Shown one piece after another: positions 46,101 through 56,519 of a stretch of DNA of 64,000 bases. The notes under the pieces were generated by a model. That model worked only from the letters and a program-made list of their open reading frames with translations. It ran no database searches and had not been told where the DNA came from. How positions within the stretch are numbered: position 1 is the stretch's first letter; each line of letters starts with the position of its first letter. Source of the DNA: Agrypnia vestita (lineage: Eukaryota > Arthropoda > Insecta > Trichoptera > Phryganeidae); NCBI GenBank assembly GCA_016648135.1, contig JADDOH010023123.1, forward strand, positions 172,792 to 236,791, in the 5' to 3' direction. The translations under genes were made by a program, and so were the position numbers.

Positions 46101-49100
46101 ATGTTCAAGCAACCATGACCTAATAATCATTAGTTATGGAGGTATGCAATATCAAAGTTTCCATTTTTTTTTCAATATTTCTTATTTATTTTTTGCAAAA
46201 GGTTGAACTATCATTACAGTAACTTATATTGATTATGAAAAATTCATTAGCTTTAGCAATTAAAGTAGAACACCAAGAAAGGAGTCGTTCCCGCAACAAA
46301 CAAGACGAAAGATCGCGTTACAGATCAACATCAAGACCACGGCAAAACTACAAAGCAGACTGGTGTTTCTACCACAACCGGTTTCAGGATAAAGCCAGGT
46401 CGTGCAGACCGCCCTGCAAGTTCGCAAACCAGGGAAACGACCGAACCTCTACTCGAAAGCAGCAACAGTAGAGGTTATCACTCGCAGACTGCACATTTGG
46501 GACCCAGCCAACAAGCACAAGTTCCTAATAGACACTGGTGCGGACGTGTCAGTCATCCCACTCAGAACGAAATCGGAAGCAAACAAGCAGACAATAGCCT
46601 TGTACGCAGCAAATGGAACAGCGATAGCCACGTATGGAACGACGAACCTCAACATAGACCTAGGCTTGCGCAGACCATTCACGTGGAATTTTATCATCGC
46701 TGATGTCGAAAAACCGATCATTGAGGCAGACTTCCTGACATTCAACACCTTTTGTAATATCAAACCATTAATTCTTACACATTTACTTCCCTCATATAGG
46801 GAAGTGATTGCCTGAATGAGCCAACCCCTCCGCCATACTCAGACAAAACCTTCACGGTTTCATTCTTTCATACCGTGTTTGACTTTTCTTTTACATACAA
46901 CATACATGTCTTTCGCTTGTGTGAAACGATACCCGTTTCCAAATTTTGCTGCCAAGAGATTACAGTAGGTAAACTCTTTTCTTTTCATTCACTAGTTTCC
47001 TATTCTCAATCAATGTCGTGTCTATTTTTGAGTGTTGGGGTGAAAATCAACAAAATAAAAATCTAGTTATTTTCAAAATATGTCCAATTTTTATGAGATG
47101 TGATTCCAGAAAGAAATTTTTTGAAGGGTGTGTCAGACTTCTTTTTCTTCTTCTTCATCAGCCTTCATTTCTCCACTGCTGGATATAGGTCTCTTCCATA
47201 CCCTTCCATCCTTCCTTGTTGTTTGCTAATTGTAGCCATTTCTTTCCCCCCACAGCGGCTATATCGTCGGCCCATCTCTTTTGAGGTCTTCCGATGCCTC
47301 TTTTATTCTCCCTCAGTCAGACTTAGTCCCAGTCAAAACATTCCCACTAACATTCACGAAAAGCAAAAGGTATGTTAGGGCTATATGGGGGACGGCTACA
47401 GGGTTCAAAATGAAACCACATGGTTTATGGACGCTCCCTAATGAGTCGAAAATGTTCAAGCAACCATGACCTAACAATCAATAGTTATGGAGATATGCAA
47501 TATCAAAGTTTGAATTTTTTCCCAATATTTCTGACATATTTTGTGCAAAAAGTTAAACTATCATTACAGTTACTTATATTGATTATAAAAATTTCATTCA
47601 CTTCAATACAACTCAAATTCGACTTGTATTAAAGCGAATGATTTTTCATAATCGATATAAGTTACCCTAACGATAGTTCAACTTTTTGTAAAAAATATGT
47701 CAGAAATTTGAAAAAAATGCAAACTTTGATATTGCATACCTTCATAACTATTGATATTAAGGTCATGGTTGCTTGAACATTTTTGACTCATTATCAAGGC
47801 ACGAATCCACCTGTAAAGCTTTTGCTACTAGCTATGAGACACCTGTATAAGAGGAGCTGCCAATAAAAAAAGTGAGTATGTGAGAAAGTTGAGCTAATAG
47901 TAAATTTATTTTTGACAAAACTTTAAGTTCTCGTGAATTTTAAGTTGATGGGATACCATTATTATGTGATAATGCCCTCTACTGACGAGGATCAAAACCT
48001 TTTTGAAGTTATACGTCATTAGATGCATTTAGAGTGAAATTTTAGGATGCAACAAATTGCGGGCGCATCGACAACATCAAGTTTTTATTTTTTTATTTTT
48101 TTTATTTAAAGACTATCGACAGGTCAGAATGACCCTAATGGATAGTCATTTAGGACAAGGTGATTAGTACAGTTACAATTTACGATAATACATTACAATA
48201 AAACATTAATACATTAAGACATAGTTGTTTTAATGGTGTTATGAAAATTGCATACGCTACGGGTGCAGTTATTGTTGCAGGTATTTTTTATTTGCTGACG
48301 TAGTTTTCATAATATAATTGTGAAAAAACTCAATAACCACAATTAATGTTAAGTGTGGTAATGACTTATGTGTTAACTGTTTCATTTTCTCTTTTTTATA
48401 CAAGAAAAGTGCAATTAGGTACGTGGGTACCATATTTAATGTGTATTTTAGTTTTATCCATTGATGGAAATTCTAGTTTGTTTTGTATGCCTTGAGTTGG
48501 AACATATGCTCCAGTTTATTCAGAACAATTTGTTCAATCAATAACACAGCACATTTCTTATGTATTCCAAAGAAGTATAACTTCTCTTTCGCATATACTT
48601 AAGTACATGTAGGTACCCATTTATTTAAATTTAAAAGAATTTGCATCAGACTGAGAAACTCGTTTTGACATTCTGAAGGACGCAATAATTTTAGAGCCAG
48701 TCCCTCATTTCAACCCTTTAGATGTCATGAGTGTTTTGATATACCAAAATTTTCACGACACGCCAAGTTATAAGCGTAATAACACATGCTTTTCGACCAT
48801 GCAGAGATGGGATTAAACACAATTTTCAATGCTATGTACTTAAAATCATTCTGCAATTCCGTGTGCATGATAGTTCCCAACAATTTACAGATGTTTCAAG
48901 CAAACAAACTTAACCTCTTCGGGTCTACGGCATGATATATAATACTCGGATACATACTGTTCACTTGTCAATAGCTCAGTTAAAATTTGTCTGGGTCAAA
49001 ATATGTGTCGTTGGTAAAACTGTTTCTTATTTAACCAGATAACCAGTAAATATATTTTCAACATACACTCATATACATGATACCGTGGGCCCAAAGAGGT

Positions 49101-50308
49101 TAAAGCTTGCCTCCAGCCTGAGTGGTAATCCCCGAGGCAAATATCATTAGCAGTTACAAGGTTACCATACAATAATTGTTGGAAATAAATTAATTTAGTG
49201 TATATTTTATTAAAATATGTATTTTGACGTTACGTAGGAAAATTTAAAGAATATTTGTTTACTTCATACCTTTCCTTCCTCTTGACAACCTTTGCGATTT
49301 CTTCAATTGATAAGGAAGATGTGTTTGAAGCAAAAATTGTATGTTTTGGTGCAATCTGAAAAAATTAAACATATAATATAATTTATAACCATTGCTTCAT
49401 GGATATTTTGAAGTGGCAAGGGTTGGCAAATAAATTATAGCGCTAGCAACATTGCTATCTATGGACACAGGAAGTAGAAAGTCGCCATCTTAACCGGATA
49501 GCTACACTTTTGCCACATGCTCTTCAACGAGACGTCATGTTGTTGACTTCACTTGTGTTTATATCGAGCCATTGTTATTGTTTGAATCGACAGAATAAAT
49601 GTGGATTAACTGAGACTTTCTTTGAATGAATTACCTGCACACGTAACATTTATCCACACGCAGGGTGCATTGGAAAGGTGTTACATGTACAGGTAGTTTA
49701 TTCAATTGTTTATAACTATTATATTGGAAACATAACAATATGGATAAATGAAGTACTTAATTAGTATAAGTATTTAGTATTGTTATGTAGACGTCCCTTT
49801 CTAGAAGAGGAAATACTCACAGAATCAATAGCTCCGAAAAGTTTATGTTTTACATCCATGTTTTCTACAATGGCTTCGATCACAAGATCGGTAGACTTGA
49901 CAGCTTCATTGACATCAGTAGAACCCTTGAGTCGAGAAATAGCACTGGTTACAAATTTCTCTGCTGCGGCCGGATCATCTTTAAATGTTTTCTTGGCAAC
50001 TCTGGTGAGGTTGTTCTGGATAGAAGCCTGAGATTTTTTTAACACATCACCGCTGACATCCACAAGCGTTACAGTATTACCGGCTTGTGCAGCGATCTAA
50101 AAAAGAGTTAAGCAAAAATTGTTATGAATAGTTACACTGGGAAAATTGAAGGAAGGGTATTTCAAATACTTTTTAAAACAAAATAACTTACCTGTGCTAT
50201 TCCAGAACCCATTAATCCTCCTCCGATGACTGTCACATGCTTAATTACATTATGAGCAACCCCGGACGTGGCGAACCCTCGCTTGATTAAAGCAAATGAA
50301 TGAGACAT
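43103..50308 (-). CDS. HADH: 3-hydroxyacyl-CoA dehydrogenase, mitochondrial
   Basis: Oxidises L-3-hydroxyacyl-CoA to 3-ketoacyl-CoA with NAD+, the third step of mitochondrial beta-oxidation. Five exons on the minus strand join in phase: 50192-50308, 49821-50096, 49270-49355, 44832-45046 and 43103-43341, giving 310 residues (human 314). The N-terminus is short, basic and hydroxylated, as for a mitochondrial presequence. The NAD-binding loop is G-G-G-L-M-G-S-G (29-36). The catalytic pair is H165 (in H-F-F-N-P) and E177, twelve residues apart as in the human enzyme. S-N-T-S-S-L (141-146) and N215 in P-G-F-V-V-N-R complete the active site. The C-terminal dimerisation half ends G-E-G-F-Y-S-Y-K-K. 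The 4.2-kb intron between exons 3 and 4 carries Penelope, gypsy and LINE debris; a Tigger-like MITE ends about 50 bp below exon 4. The gene looks intact. Confidence 0.95.
43345..44265. other. HADH intron 4, nothing recognised
   Basis: AT-rich intronic DNA between exon 5 and the Tigger-like MITE; no supported feature. Confidence 0.4.
44270..44780. mobile_element. Tigger/pogo-like MITE, copy 3
   Basis: Right end GAATTAACGGGGTTTTACTG followed by TA; the left end is decayed. Internal words are shared with 34350-34700 and, inverted, with 21846-22357. It lies in HADH intron 4, about 50 bp from the exon 4 donor. Confidence 0.7.
45110..45790 (-). mobile_element. Penelope-like element 3' end with GIY-YIG domain
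   Basis: The minus-strand frame in 45787-45497 ends [18 protein letters not shown], then [12 protein letters not shown], a GIY-YIG endonuclease. The frame then stops at a TGA, and the decayed sequence continues as [11 protein letters not shown]. No reverse transcriptase. HADH intron 3. Confidence 0.78.
46038..46260 (+). repeat. repeat family X, copy 3
   Basis: ACAGGGTGTACCAGAGCTAG at the left, then ATGTTCAAGCAACCATGACC and GTTGAACTATCATTACAG. It runs into the gypsy fragment. Confidence 0.7.
46258..46815 (+). pseudogene. Ty3/gypsy retrotransposon fragment (gag end and protease)
   Basis: The first frame (to 46471) carries the C-terminal Gag pattern C-F-Y-H-N-R-F then C-R-P-P-C, a feature of insect Ty3/gypsy elements. 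An overlapping frame (46402-46815) encodes a retropepsin with the active-site stretch [12 protein letters not shown] and the later flap/strand pattern ending I-I-E-A-D-F-L. The sequence then loses similarity before any reverse transcriptase. The frame change may be the natural gag/pol arrangement or a mutation. Neither end has an LTR that I can find. Local GC is higher than in the neighbouring DNA. HADH intron 3. Confidence 0.8.
47140..47330 (-). pseudogene. RTE-like LINE tail
   Basis: Minus strand reads [13 protein letters not shown], then [11 protein letters not shown] and M-E-E-T-Y-I-Q-Q-W, followed by a GAAGAAGAAG run that may be the element's 3' end. Confidence 0.75.
47443..47853. repeat. 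repeat family X, inverted pair (large palindrome)
   Basis: A plus-oriented copy (47443-47625) is followed head to head by a minus-oriented copy (47626-47853). ATGTTCAAGCAACCATGACC on the left pairs with GGTCATGGTTGCTTGAACAT on the right over about 170 bp. Only the right copy keeps the outer end (AGCTATGAGACACCTGTATA). Confidence 0.8.
48060..48720. other. HADH intron 3, low-complexity and unassigned repeat
   Basis: A T-run followed by AAAGACTATCGACAGGTCAG and GACCCTAATGGATAGTCATT looks like the 3' end of a retroposon, but no coding part is present to classify it. Confidence 0.35.
48720..48905 (-). repeat. diverged relative of the coding-like fragment at 41506-41790
   Basis: Shares the peptide order described for 40763-41790 in a minus-strand frame. 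Unknown family. Confidence 0.45.
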
Positions 50309-50344
50309 CTTTGGAAGTAAAATAAATTCAACTTTAAATGTCAC

Positions 50345-51740
50345 TTTATATTCACTTCCAAGGGTGACCGCGAACGAAGACGACTAAAGCCCGCGAGACG
50401 GTCTGCCAAATGACAGCAGTTGGACTTTGGACAGATTTTTACCGGTTCAAAGTATGAAGAGTGTGAGTGAGTACGAAAGAGTGAACGTCTCGTAACAATT
50501 TAACGAAATGTCAAAGGTAGATTAAAATTCACATATTATGACAGATGCATGATAAGAAGGTATGGTATGTTAAGATCAAATGAAATATATTCAGTAAACA
50601 TAACTCTAACCTAACGGATTTTGCACCAAATTCATTTATCTCCTCCAGATAAATCAGGGAAACTTAAATAAGCGAAAATAAAAATACAAAAAGTTGTAAA
50701 AACACAATCCCTCCGTTCTTGTCTATGGTATCATGATGTCCACATGCCACATAAATATGACATATTTATCTTTATGTGCCACTTGTTATATCCATAGAAA
50801 AGAGAAATATAGTTATATCTATAAAGTAAAAAGCACAAAGTCCGTAAGCCGCAAATAGAAACGAGATAAGATGCCTAGTGCCTAGGCAAATAGATCAACT
50901 TCTGAACTTCGGTTTGTCGCAACAGGTCGCTTTGAATGAAAATACATAAAATAACCGGGATTAGCTTTGGATTGATCATCTTATTTTGTTACCATCTGTC
51001 TTCTTTTATATTATGTAGCCAGTAGTAATGCAAATATATTTTGAAAGGAAAATATATTTTTTCTCATGATTCATATGAAACCTCCCGCCGGTTATGCCAT
51101 ATTCAATATTCAACTAGCAAAAAGCAATCGATGTACTTAGTCGATTGTTTCTTTCTGGATAATGGCCGCTTCACTGTCATTAGTAACTGCGCAGCCATGG
51201 CCAGTGTTTCCCGATTGCTTTTGTAAGGTAGCTGCTCCGCGATCAACGTTGACCGCTGCTTAACACGGCCAATTTATTCTGTAAAATTTATATTATCGAA
51301 TATTACCAAAAAATAGAAGTGGTCCACCACAGTATATACAACCTGACATAACCAATTAACGCGAACAAATAAAGACATATTTTTATTTATGGAAATTCTG
51401 TACAGTTAATTATTATTATCGGGTATTAAATTAATCTTAAATAAAAGTGGCTTTAGTGATGATGGGTTCTTGCATACATAGTGCCTTCAAGTATTTCAAT
51501 GGTAAAATGCCTCAGTGAAAATATCAACTAAAAAAGTTAATAAAACTCGGGCATTATCAACGTTATATGCATTGTAACCATTCAACGGACTAAGGATTGG
51601 ATAAAAAGAAAAAAGCATCTTACAGTGTATATAATTGAGTATTTTAGTCACATATTTATACTGGTTAGTATAAGTATAAATATTCATTGATTACTTATGT
51701 CTAATGATGGGGGTGGTTATGCAATTTTTAAAACGCGCTG
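50345..51740. other. HADH upstream region and intergenic DNA
   Basis: Contains the unmapped HADH promoter. No TATA box or repeat is convincing. Confidence 0.35.
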
Positions 51741-51742
51741 TG

Positions 51743-52208
51743 CGCTAGCGATGGTCAAACCTGATTACAACTGATTACACATGGTAAGTACTATTATTTG
51801 AGATTTGTATATGATTTTATCGATAACATTGGTAACCGAAATACAACTTTTGTCTTGATTCCCAGACTTATTGTAAAAAATCTGTTACCAGTCATTGATA
51901 CTTTCAGATACCAATTTCAAAGAACGGTGTCACCGATTAAAATAACATCAATAGTGGGCGCGTGTTATATATTAGGTACGTGTCGCGTCCCATGGTCAAT
52001 CACTACCTATCATTAAAATGCAGTGTAGTCTAGTGATGGTATTTTAACCGATGACGCACTAATCGTTTTTTTGATGTGGCTACGGGCAACCATCGGCACT
52101 AGATAATAGTTAAATCTTAGTAACCTTTTATTAGTACAATCAGATACAAATCCCAAATAAGTATGCCGAAAATAACCGATTAAAATAACGGTTTGACCAT
52201 CGCTAGTG
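51743..52208. mobile_element. MITE with hAT-like ends
   Basis: Inverted ends CGCTAGCGATGGTCAAACC and GGTTTGACCATCGCTAGTG enclose 430 bp that repeat related words (ACCGAT, CACTA). Flanking 8-mers do not match, so the class is tentative. Confidence 0.55.
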
Positions 52209-52379
52209 TTGTTACAAGAAATGGCGGAACTTTGAAAACACGTTACATTCTATACTTACGCATATTTGTTTACAGTTATTGGAAGCAGTGATTCTAGTAT
52301 ATAACTAATCTCAGCCTAAACATAAAACAGTTCACATAGAAACGGTTAATCCCCACATAAATTTGTAGCGCTTCGATCA

Positions 52380-52600
52380 TCATTTTTGCTTATTTATTTT
52401 GTTGATACCCGTCCTGTCTTGGCCATATGTGGTAAGCCGCAGAAGGCTCATGGTCCAGATCGCAAACTGTATTCGTATAAAACTAAACTCGTTCTTGAGT
52501 ATGCCATGCTGGATAGGAAGGCGTCCAGGCTTCTTTGAATACATCCGGCGGAGATTAGGCCATAGTCCAGATGTCCGAAGCGAGGTGGCGCCTCCTTGAG
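52380..52600. other. short GC-richer block of unknown nature
   Basis: Open in both directions (52399-52599 plus, 52380-52625 minus) and richer in GC than its neighbours, but without a recognised motif. It could be a retroelement piece. Confidence 0.25.
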
Positions 52601-52989
52601 TGCTTCCTTCTTTTTTAATAATCATCGGTAATGTTAAATTTCTCTGTCCTGTGTGATAAAATACAAAATATTTACACCTTGTAAACTAAAATATTATCAA
52701 TCTTAATTACAAAGAATTTTATATTTAACTATCGACAAAAACGATCGAAGAACCCGCCAGCTCGGGCAGATAGACGTTTTTAATGTTCGACCTTCTAGAA
52801 AAGTCCGTGCGAAGGTCTGCATTAAATTATTTTATAAATGAATAGTAACAGCTTATTCAGTGTCAGTGCCGATAAATTGGCGTTTATTAGCTCAATAACT
52901 TTTATAACAGCTTGCATCAAAACATATTTAATGTTAAGAATATTTACAGAGTTTATGAATAAGATAGCAACAAATACAATATACAATTT

Positions 52990-54600
52990 TTTGTATGCAG
53001 GCCTTTATCGTTACCTACCTCGCTAGGTATATAAAAGTACCTGTTCTGAGGTAAGTAGCCATTCCATTCATTGAGACTCCATTTAAATATTTACTTTCAT
53101 GGTTACGTAATTAGAAGAATAAAAGAAAAACAAAGTAAAGTAATTTAGCGTAACCGTATGCAGAGGTTTATAGACAGAGATATATGGCGAAAGATATAGA
53201 TCTAAGATTATTAGCAATTTCTCCTACATAAATTTTCTGATAATATAATGCAAGCAAGTACCAAGATAAAATTATAAATTCGCTATATGTTAGAAGCTAC
53301 GTATGTAAACATATAAGGAATTATTGGTATAAAATAATAGTAATAATATTAACGTTTGTAGATGATTTTTTAATGTTATTATTAACATTATTATTTTGAC
53401 GCCGACGCCATTGTAAATAAATAAATAGAATGTTGCGAAACAGGAAAACGCAAATACGCGTTTTTTTTTGACTAATTGTAAATAATTTTAAATATTTGTA
53501 AATATATTTTTATGTGATAGTATATAATATGATTTAAAGAGTCCCTAGGCATAAGTTCTAGTTATAATTATATTTTAATTAGTTTTATGATTATTAATTA
53601 ATAAAGTATTCGCATTGTAAGTTTATTTGTATTGTAAGTAGATTATAAGCGCTGGTTATAAGTCTTTTATTTTCATATAAATAATCCATTTAAGGTAAAT
53701 AACATGTCGATCTTATATAAGAATAATTCTGTAATGATTGAAATAGTGTGGAAGAAATTGCATCTTCTACGAACAGTGTGGCTAAAACAGACAATTAATT
53801 ATTTAAGCCTACGAGATGTGTATCGTGTTGGGTCCATCATAGAATGACTCAGGCGTGGAGGCGGGGTCAGGTAAGGAGTTGTCGCCAACCAATGGCTACC
53901 CTTCTGCACGCCGAGGTGACGTCGATTGACCAACCCCGAGAAGGTAGGTCGGGCCAAGGGAACCGGCAGAGATCCGCCCTGACGGCCGACGATAAAAGCC
54001 CGGACGCCGTGCGGAACAAAACCAGTAAGCAGTTATCACGGAGGAGTAAGCAATTATCACAGAGCAGTAAGCAGTTATCACGGACGAGTAAACAGTTATC
54101 ACAGTGATCAGTGATCGAGGTGAAATAAATAGCTGCCGTCAGCTATCGGACAGCTGGCGGACGAACCGAAGTTTATAGAGAGTGACATACCGGCTTCGGC
54201 GATCGCGAAGCCGGAATGGTGAAGTGAACTAGATAGAGAGGTCGAGATCCGGTTGATTCGGAAGCAGCCAAGCGCCAGGCAATGGATGCCGGCCCCGGCA
54301 CTAACAGTACCACGAAGGTCCATCACCAACAAGGACAGGAGATGGCTTTGGGAGCGATCCAAGCCTCCGAACGCAGACGACGGAGACGCGAGATGACAGC
54401 AACGCGGCGCGGCGCCGAGAAAGCCCGGCCCGCTGACTTCCTGGCCGAAAGTATCCCGGCTCCCATAATGCTACGAGGTTTCTAGGATTAAGGTAGATAA
54501 TAAGATTAGATAAAAGATTAACAGTAAGGCATTTGTGCAAATTTTACGATATAAACTAGTATTAATTATTTGTAAATATGTATAAATAAAATTCTTTTTA
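52990..54600 (+). other. unexplained block: TATA-like start, GC-rich core, AATAAA end
   Basis: GGTATATAAAAGTACCTG near 53025-53042 looks like a core promoter. A GC-rich stretch (about 53830-54480) with short frames at 53844-54107 and 54282-54485 follows, and AATAAA near 54585. The layout could be an LTR-retrotransposon remnant, a non-autonomous retroelement or a noncoding transcript. No retroelement protein is recognisable and I cannot find matching terminal repeats. Confidence 0.35.
54024..54107. repeat. four tandem 21-bp units
   Basis: Units of the form AGTAAGCAGTTATCACGGAC, with small changes (AATTATCACAG, AAACAG), four in a row inside the GC-rich block. Because 21 is a multiple of 3, one frame reads S-K-Q-L-S-R-x repeatedly. 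Confidence 0.9.
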
Positions 54601-55035
54601 TTCAAATTCCCGCCACCTTTCTTCAGTGACCATCTCCAAATTCATAGTTTGTGATTTGATAACACCACAGAGCGGCAAGCTAGCCGGACATCCGCCCTCT
54701 GAGAGGTGGAAATCAGAACCCACCCAGATGTAAATCATATCACCCTTCTTAGTATACACACAAGATGTACTTGAATTTTGACTACACAATCTTTAGTCTT
54801 TAGTAATGTTTATGCGTCATGCATCAAAAATTTTTTTTTAAATAATTAACGTTTTGGATCATATTCAGACTGGAATATTATTTTCGATTATTTCGTGTTA
54901 CTCTTTTCTATGGCACACACTCGTGTCTATATTCTGTGACACTCGTTGTCTATGATTTTTGTGTTCCTGTCAACCGTTAGCTTTCTGTCATTTTTCTGCG
55001 TTAGTTAATGCGCTCTGCTGCCAATATTGCGCAAA

Positions 55036-55743
55036 ATGACGGAGAAATCTGATAAATCCAAAGTCTCGACGCAAACAAAACATATTCCCAAAGATGCCCA
55101 AGTAATTATGTCTATAATGAAGGATATGGGAATCGTGGATTACGAACCCAGAGTTATAAACCAGCTTTTGGAATTCACTTATAGATATGTGACTTGTATT
55201 TTGGACGACGCCAGAGTGTTCGCAAATCATGCTAAAAAGAAAATGATTGATTTGGAAGACGTCCGTTTAGCGGTGCAGATGCAGCTAGACAAATCTTTTA
55301 CCACTCCTCCGCCAAGAGAAGTTTTGCTGGACGTCGCGAGAAGTAAAAACATCACTCCGCTTCCGTTAATAAAACCTCACTGCGGTTTGAGATTACCTCC
55401 AGACCGCTATTGCCTGTCGTCGTGCAATTATAAGTTAGTCAAAACACACATACCTAAAAAAATGCCAATGAAGAATACCATCGGCGGTGTGACTCCTAAA
55501 ATTAATAACAAAGGCAATCAGCAGATGATTGTCAAGCGACAGACGACGTTGGTCACAGTGTCAAAAACTCAAGCAGTCAACGTACCAAAACCAGTGTTCA
55601 AATTCAGCTCTGGTAACAAAGTGATTTCGAAACCTCTCACGAAGGTTGCGGCTCCCAACCAACAATCAATTGTGAAAATGGAAACGGATGACTCCCAGGC
55701 CATGAAGAGAAAAAGAGAAGATGATGATTATGATGTTATTTAA
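55036..55743 (+). CDS. TAF9: TFIID/SAGA subunit TAF9
   Basis: Histone-fold subunit shared by TFIID and SAGA, pairing with TAF6 in the nucleus; it contacts activators and downstream promoter elements. It is a single uninterrupted frame of 235 residues. The histone fold spans about residues 18-84, beginning I-P-K-D-A-Q-V-I and including [11 protein letters not shown] and [10 protein letters not shown]. It is followed by the conserved TAF9 extension [18 protein letters not shown] and L-P-P-D-R-Y-C-L. A basic, low-complexity linker and an acidic/basic tail end the protein. The ATG at 55036 is the first in frame (GCAAAATGA); an upstream TTG extends the frame but is not a start. ATTAAA at 55801-55806 may serve polyadenylation. 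Confidence 0.96.
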   Translation: MTEKSDKSKVSTQTKHIPKDAQVIMSIMKDMGIVDYEPRVINQLLEFTYRYVTCILDDARVFANHAKKKMIDLEDVRLAVQMQLDKSFTTPPPREVLLDVARSKNITPLPLIKPHCGLRLPPDRYCLSSCNYKLVKTHIPKKMPMKNTIGGVTPKINNKGNQQMIVKRQTTLVTVSKTQAVNVPKPVFKFSSGNKVISKPLTKVAAPNQQSIVKMETDDSQAMKRKREDDDYDVI

Positions 55744-55809
55744 GCAATTATTGTGTTCGCTACTTTTAAGGTTAAGATTGATAAATTTATAAAATTAGAA
55801 ATTAAAAAC

Positions 55810-56365
55810 ATTTCCACCAATTCACACATTGTTTTATTTTCAGTAAGTAACTGCATGTGTATATTCAAGGTATTTTTCTAGCTGTTTTAATTAAACATTT
55901 ACTAGAATTTATTTTGGCTGTATACCTAATTATTTCGAAAAAAACACTTTGGCACATTGTATTATAATGCCAGAGTACCGCGTAATGAAAAAAATTCATG
56001 ATCAATAGTAATAAAGTTCAGATTATTTATTGTTAAACTTATGTGAGTCGATCAGTAAAAGTTGGTAACATCAGTAACAGTTTTTATATCAACTTAGTAT
56101 CTTTCTTTCACAGGGGTACATGTCAGTATCTGATTCTGCTTGTCTACTCCTGACATATATCTGTTGTACTGAGTGATGGCCTCCGGTTTCTTAACTCCGT
56201 TTATTTGTGCAGGAGACTTCTTATTTTTAAATTTAGTGATTATGTAAAATATTAGACTCTTATCCTTCCACTCTCCTACATGTACACCATCCCGGAAGGG
56301 TGGTGTAAATGTGTACCTAGAAGGCCCTGCTGTCGCCCATATTCAATCAAATTTCAATTTCGTTG
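55810..56365. other. TAF9 3' flank, nothing recognised
   Basis: AT-rich intergenic DNA without a supported feature. Confidence 0.4.
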
Positions 56366-56371
56366 AACTAA

Positions 56372-56516
56372 GGGCCGGTTGTTTCAAGTTGGATTAATGT
56401 AAGCATTCGTTTAAAGCTTAGATTTTTGCATTCTCCACCAATCAGACGATCCGTTTTCGTAAATATCTATGCTTTAAACGAACGCTTACCTTAATCCAAC
56501 TTGAAACAACTGGCCC
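56372..56516. mobile_element. Tourist-like foldback MITE, copy 3 (best preserved)
   Basis: 145-bp hairpin flanked by TAA on both sides. Ends GGGCCGGTTGTTTCAAG and CTTGAAACAACTGGCCC, with the loop CCACCAATCAGACGATCC. Confidence 0.82.
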
Positions 56517-56519
56517 TAA

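Noticed and set aside
46449..46763. Minus-strand frame of 104 residues
   Set aside because: Antisense shadow of the gypsy protease.
50162..50191. Extension of HADH exon 1 past the donor
   Set aside because: The frame stays open for a few codons, but CAG|GTAAGT is a strong donor and the family's next residues are in exon 2.
43103..50308. HADH as a broken copy because of its 4.2-kb repeat-filled intron
   Set aside because: All five exons join in phase and the length and active-site residues match the family; the repeats are purely intronic.
55027..55035. Earlier TAF9 start
   Set aside because: The codon at 55027 is TTG; the first ATG in frame is at 55036 and fits family N-termini.
54988..55230. 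Minus-strand frame over the TAF9 start
   Set aside because: Antisense shadow of the TAF9 histone fold.
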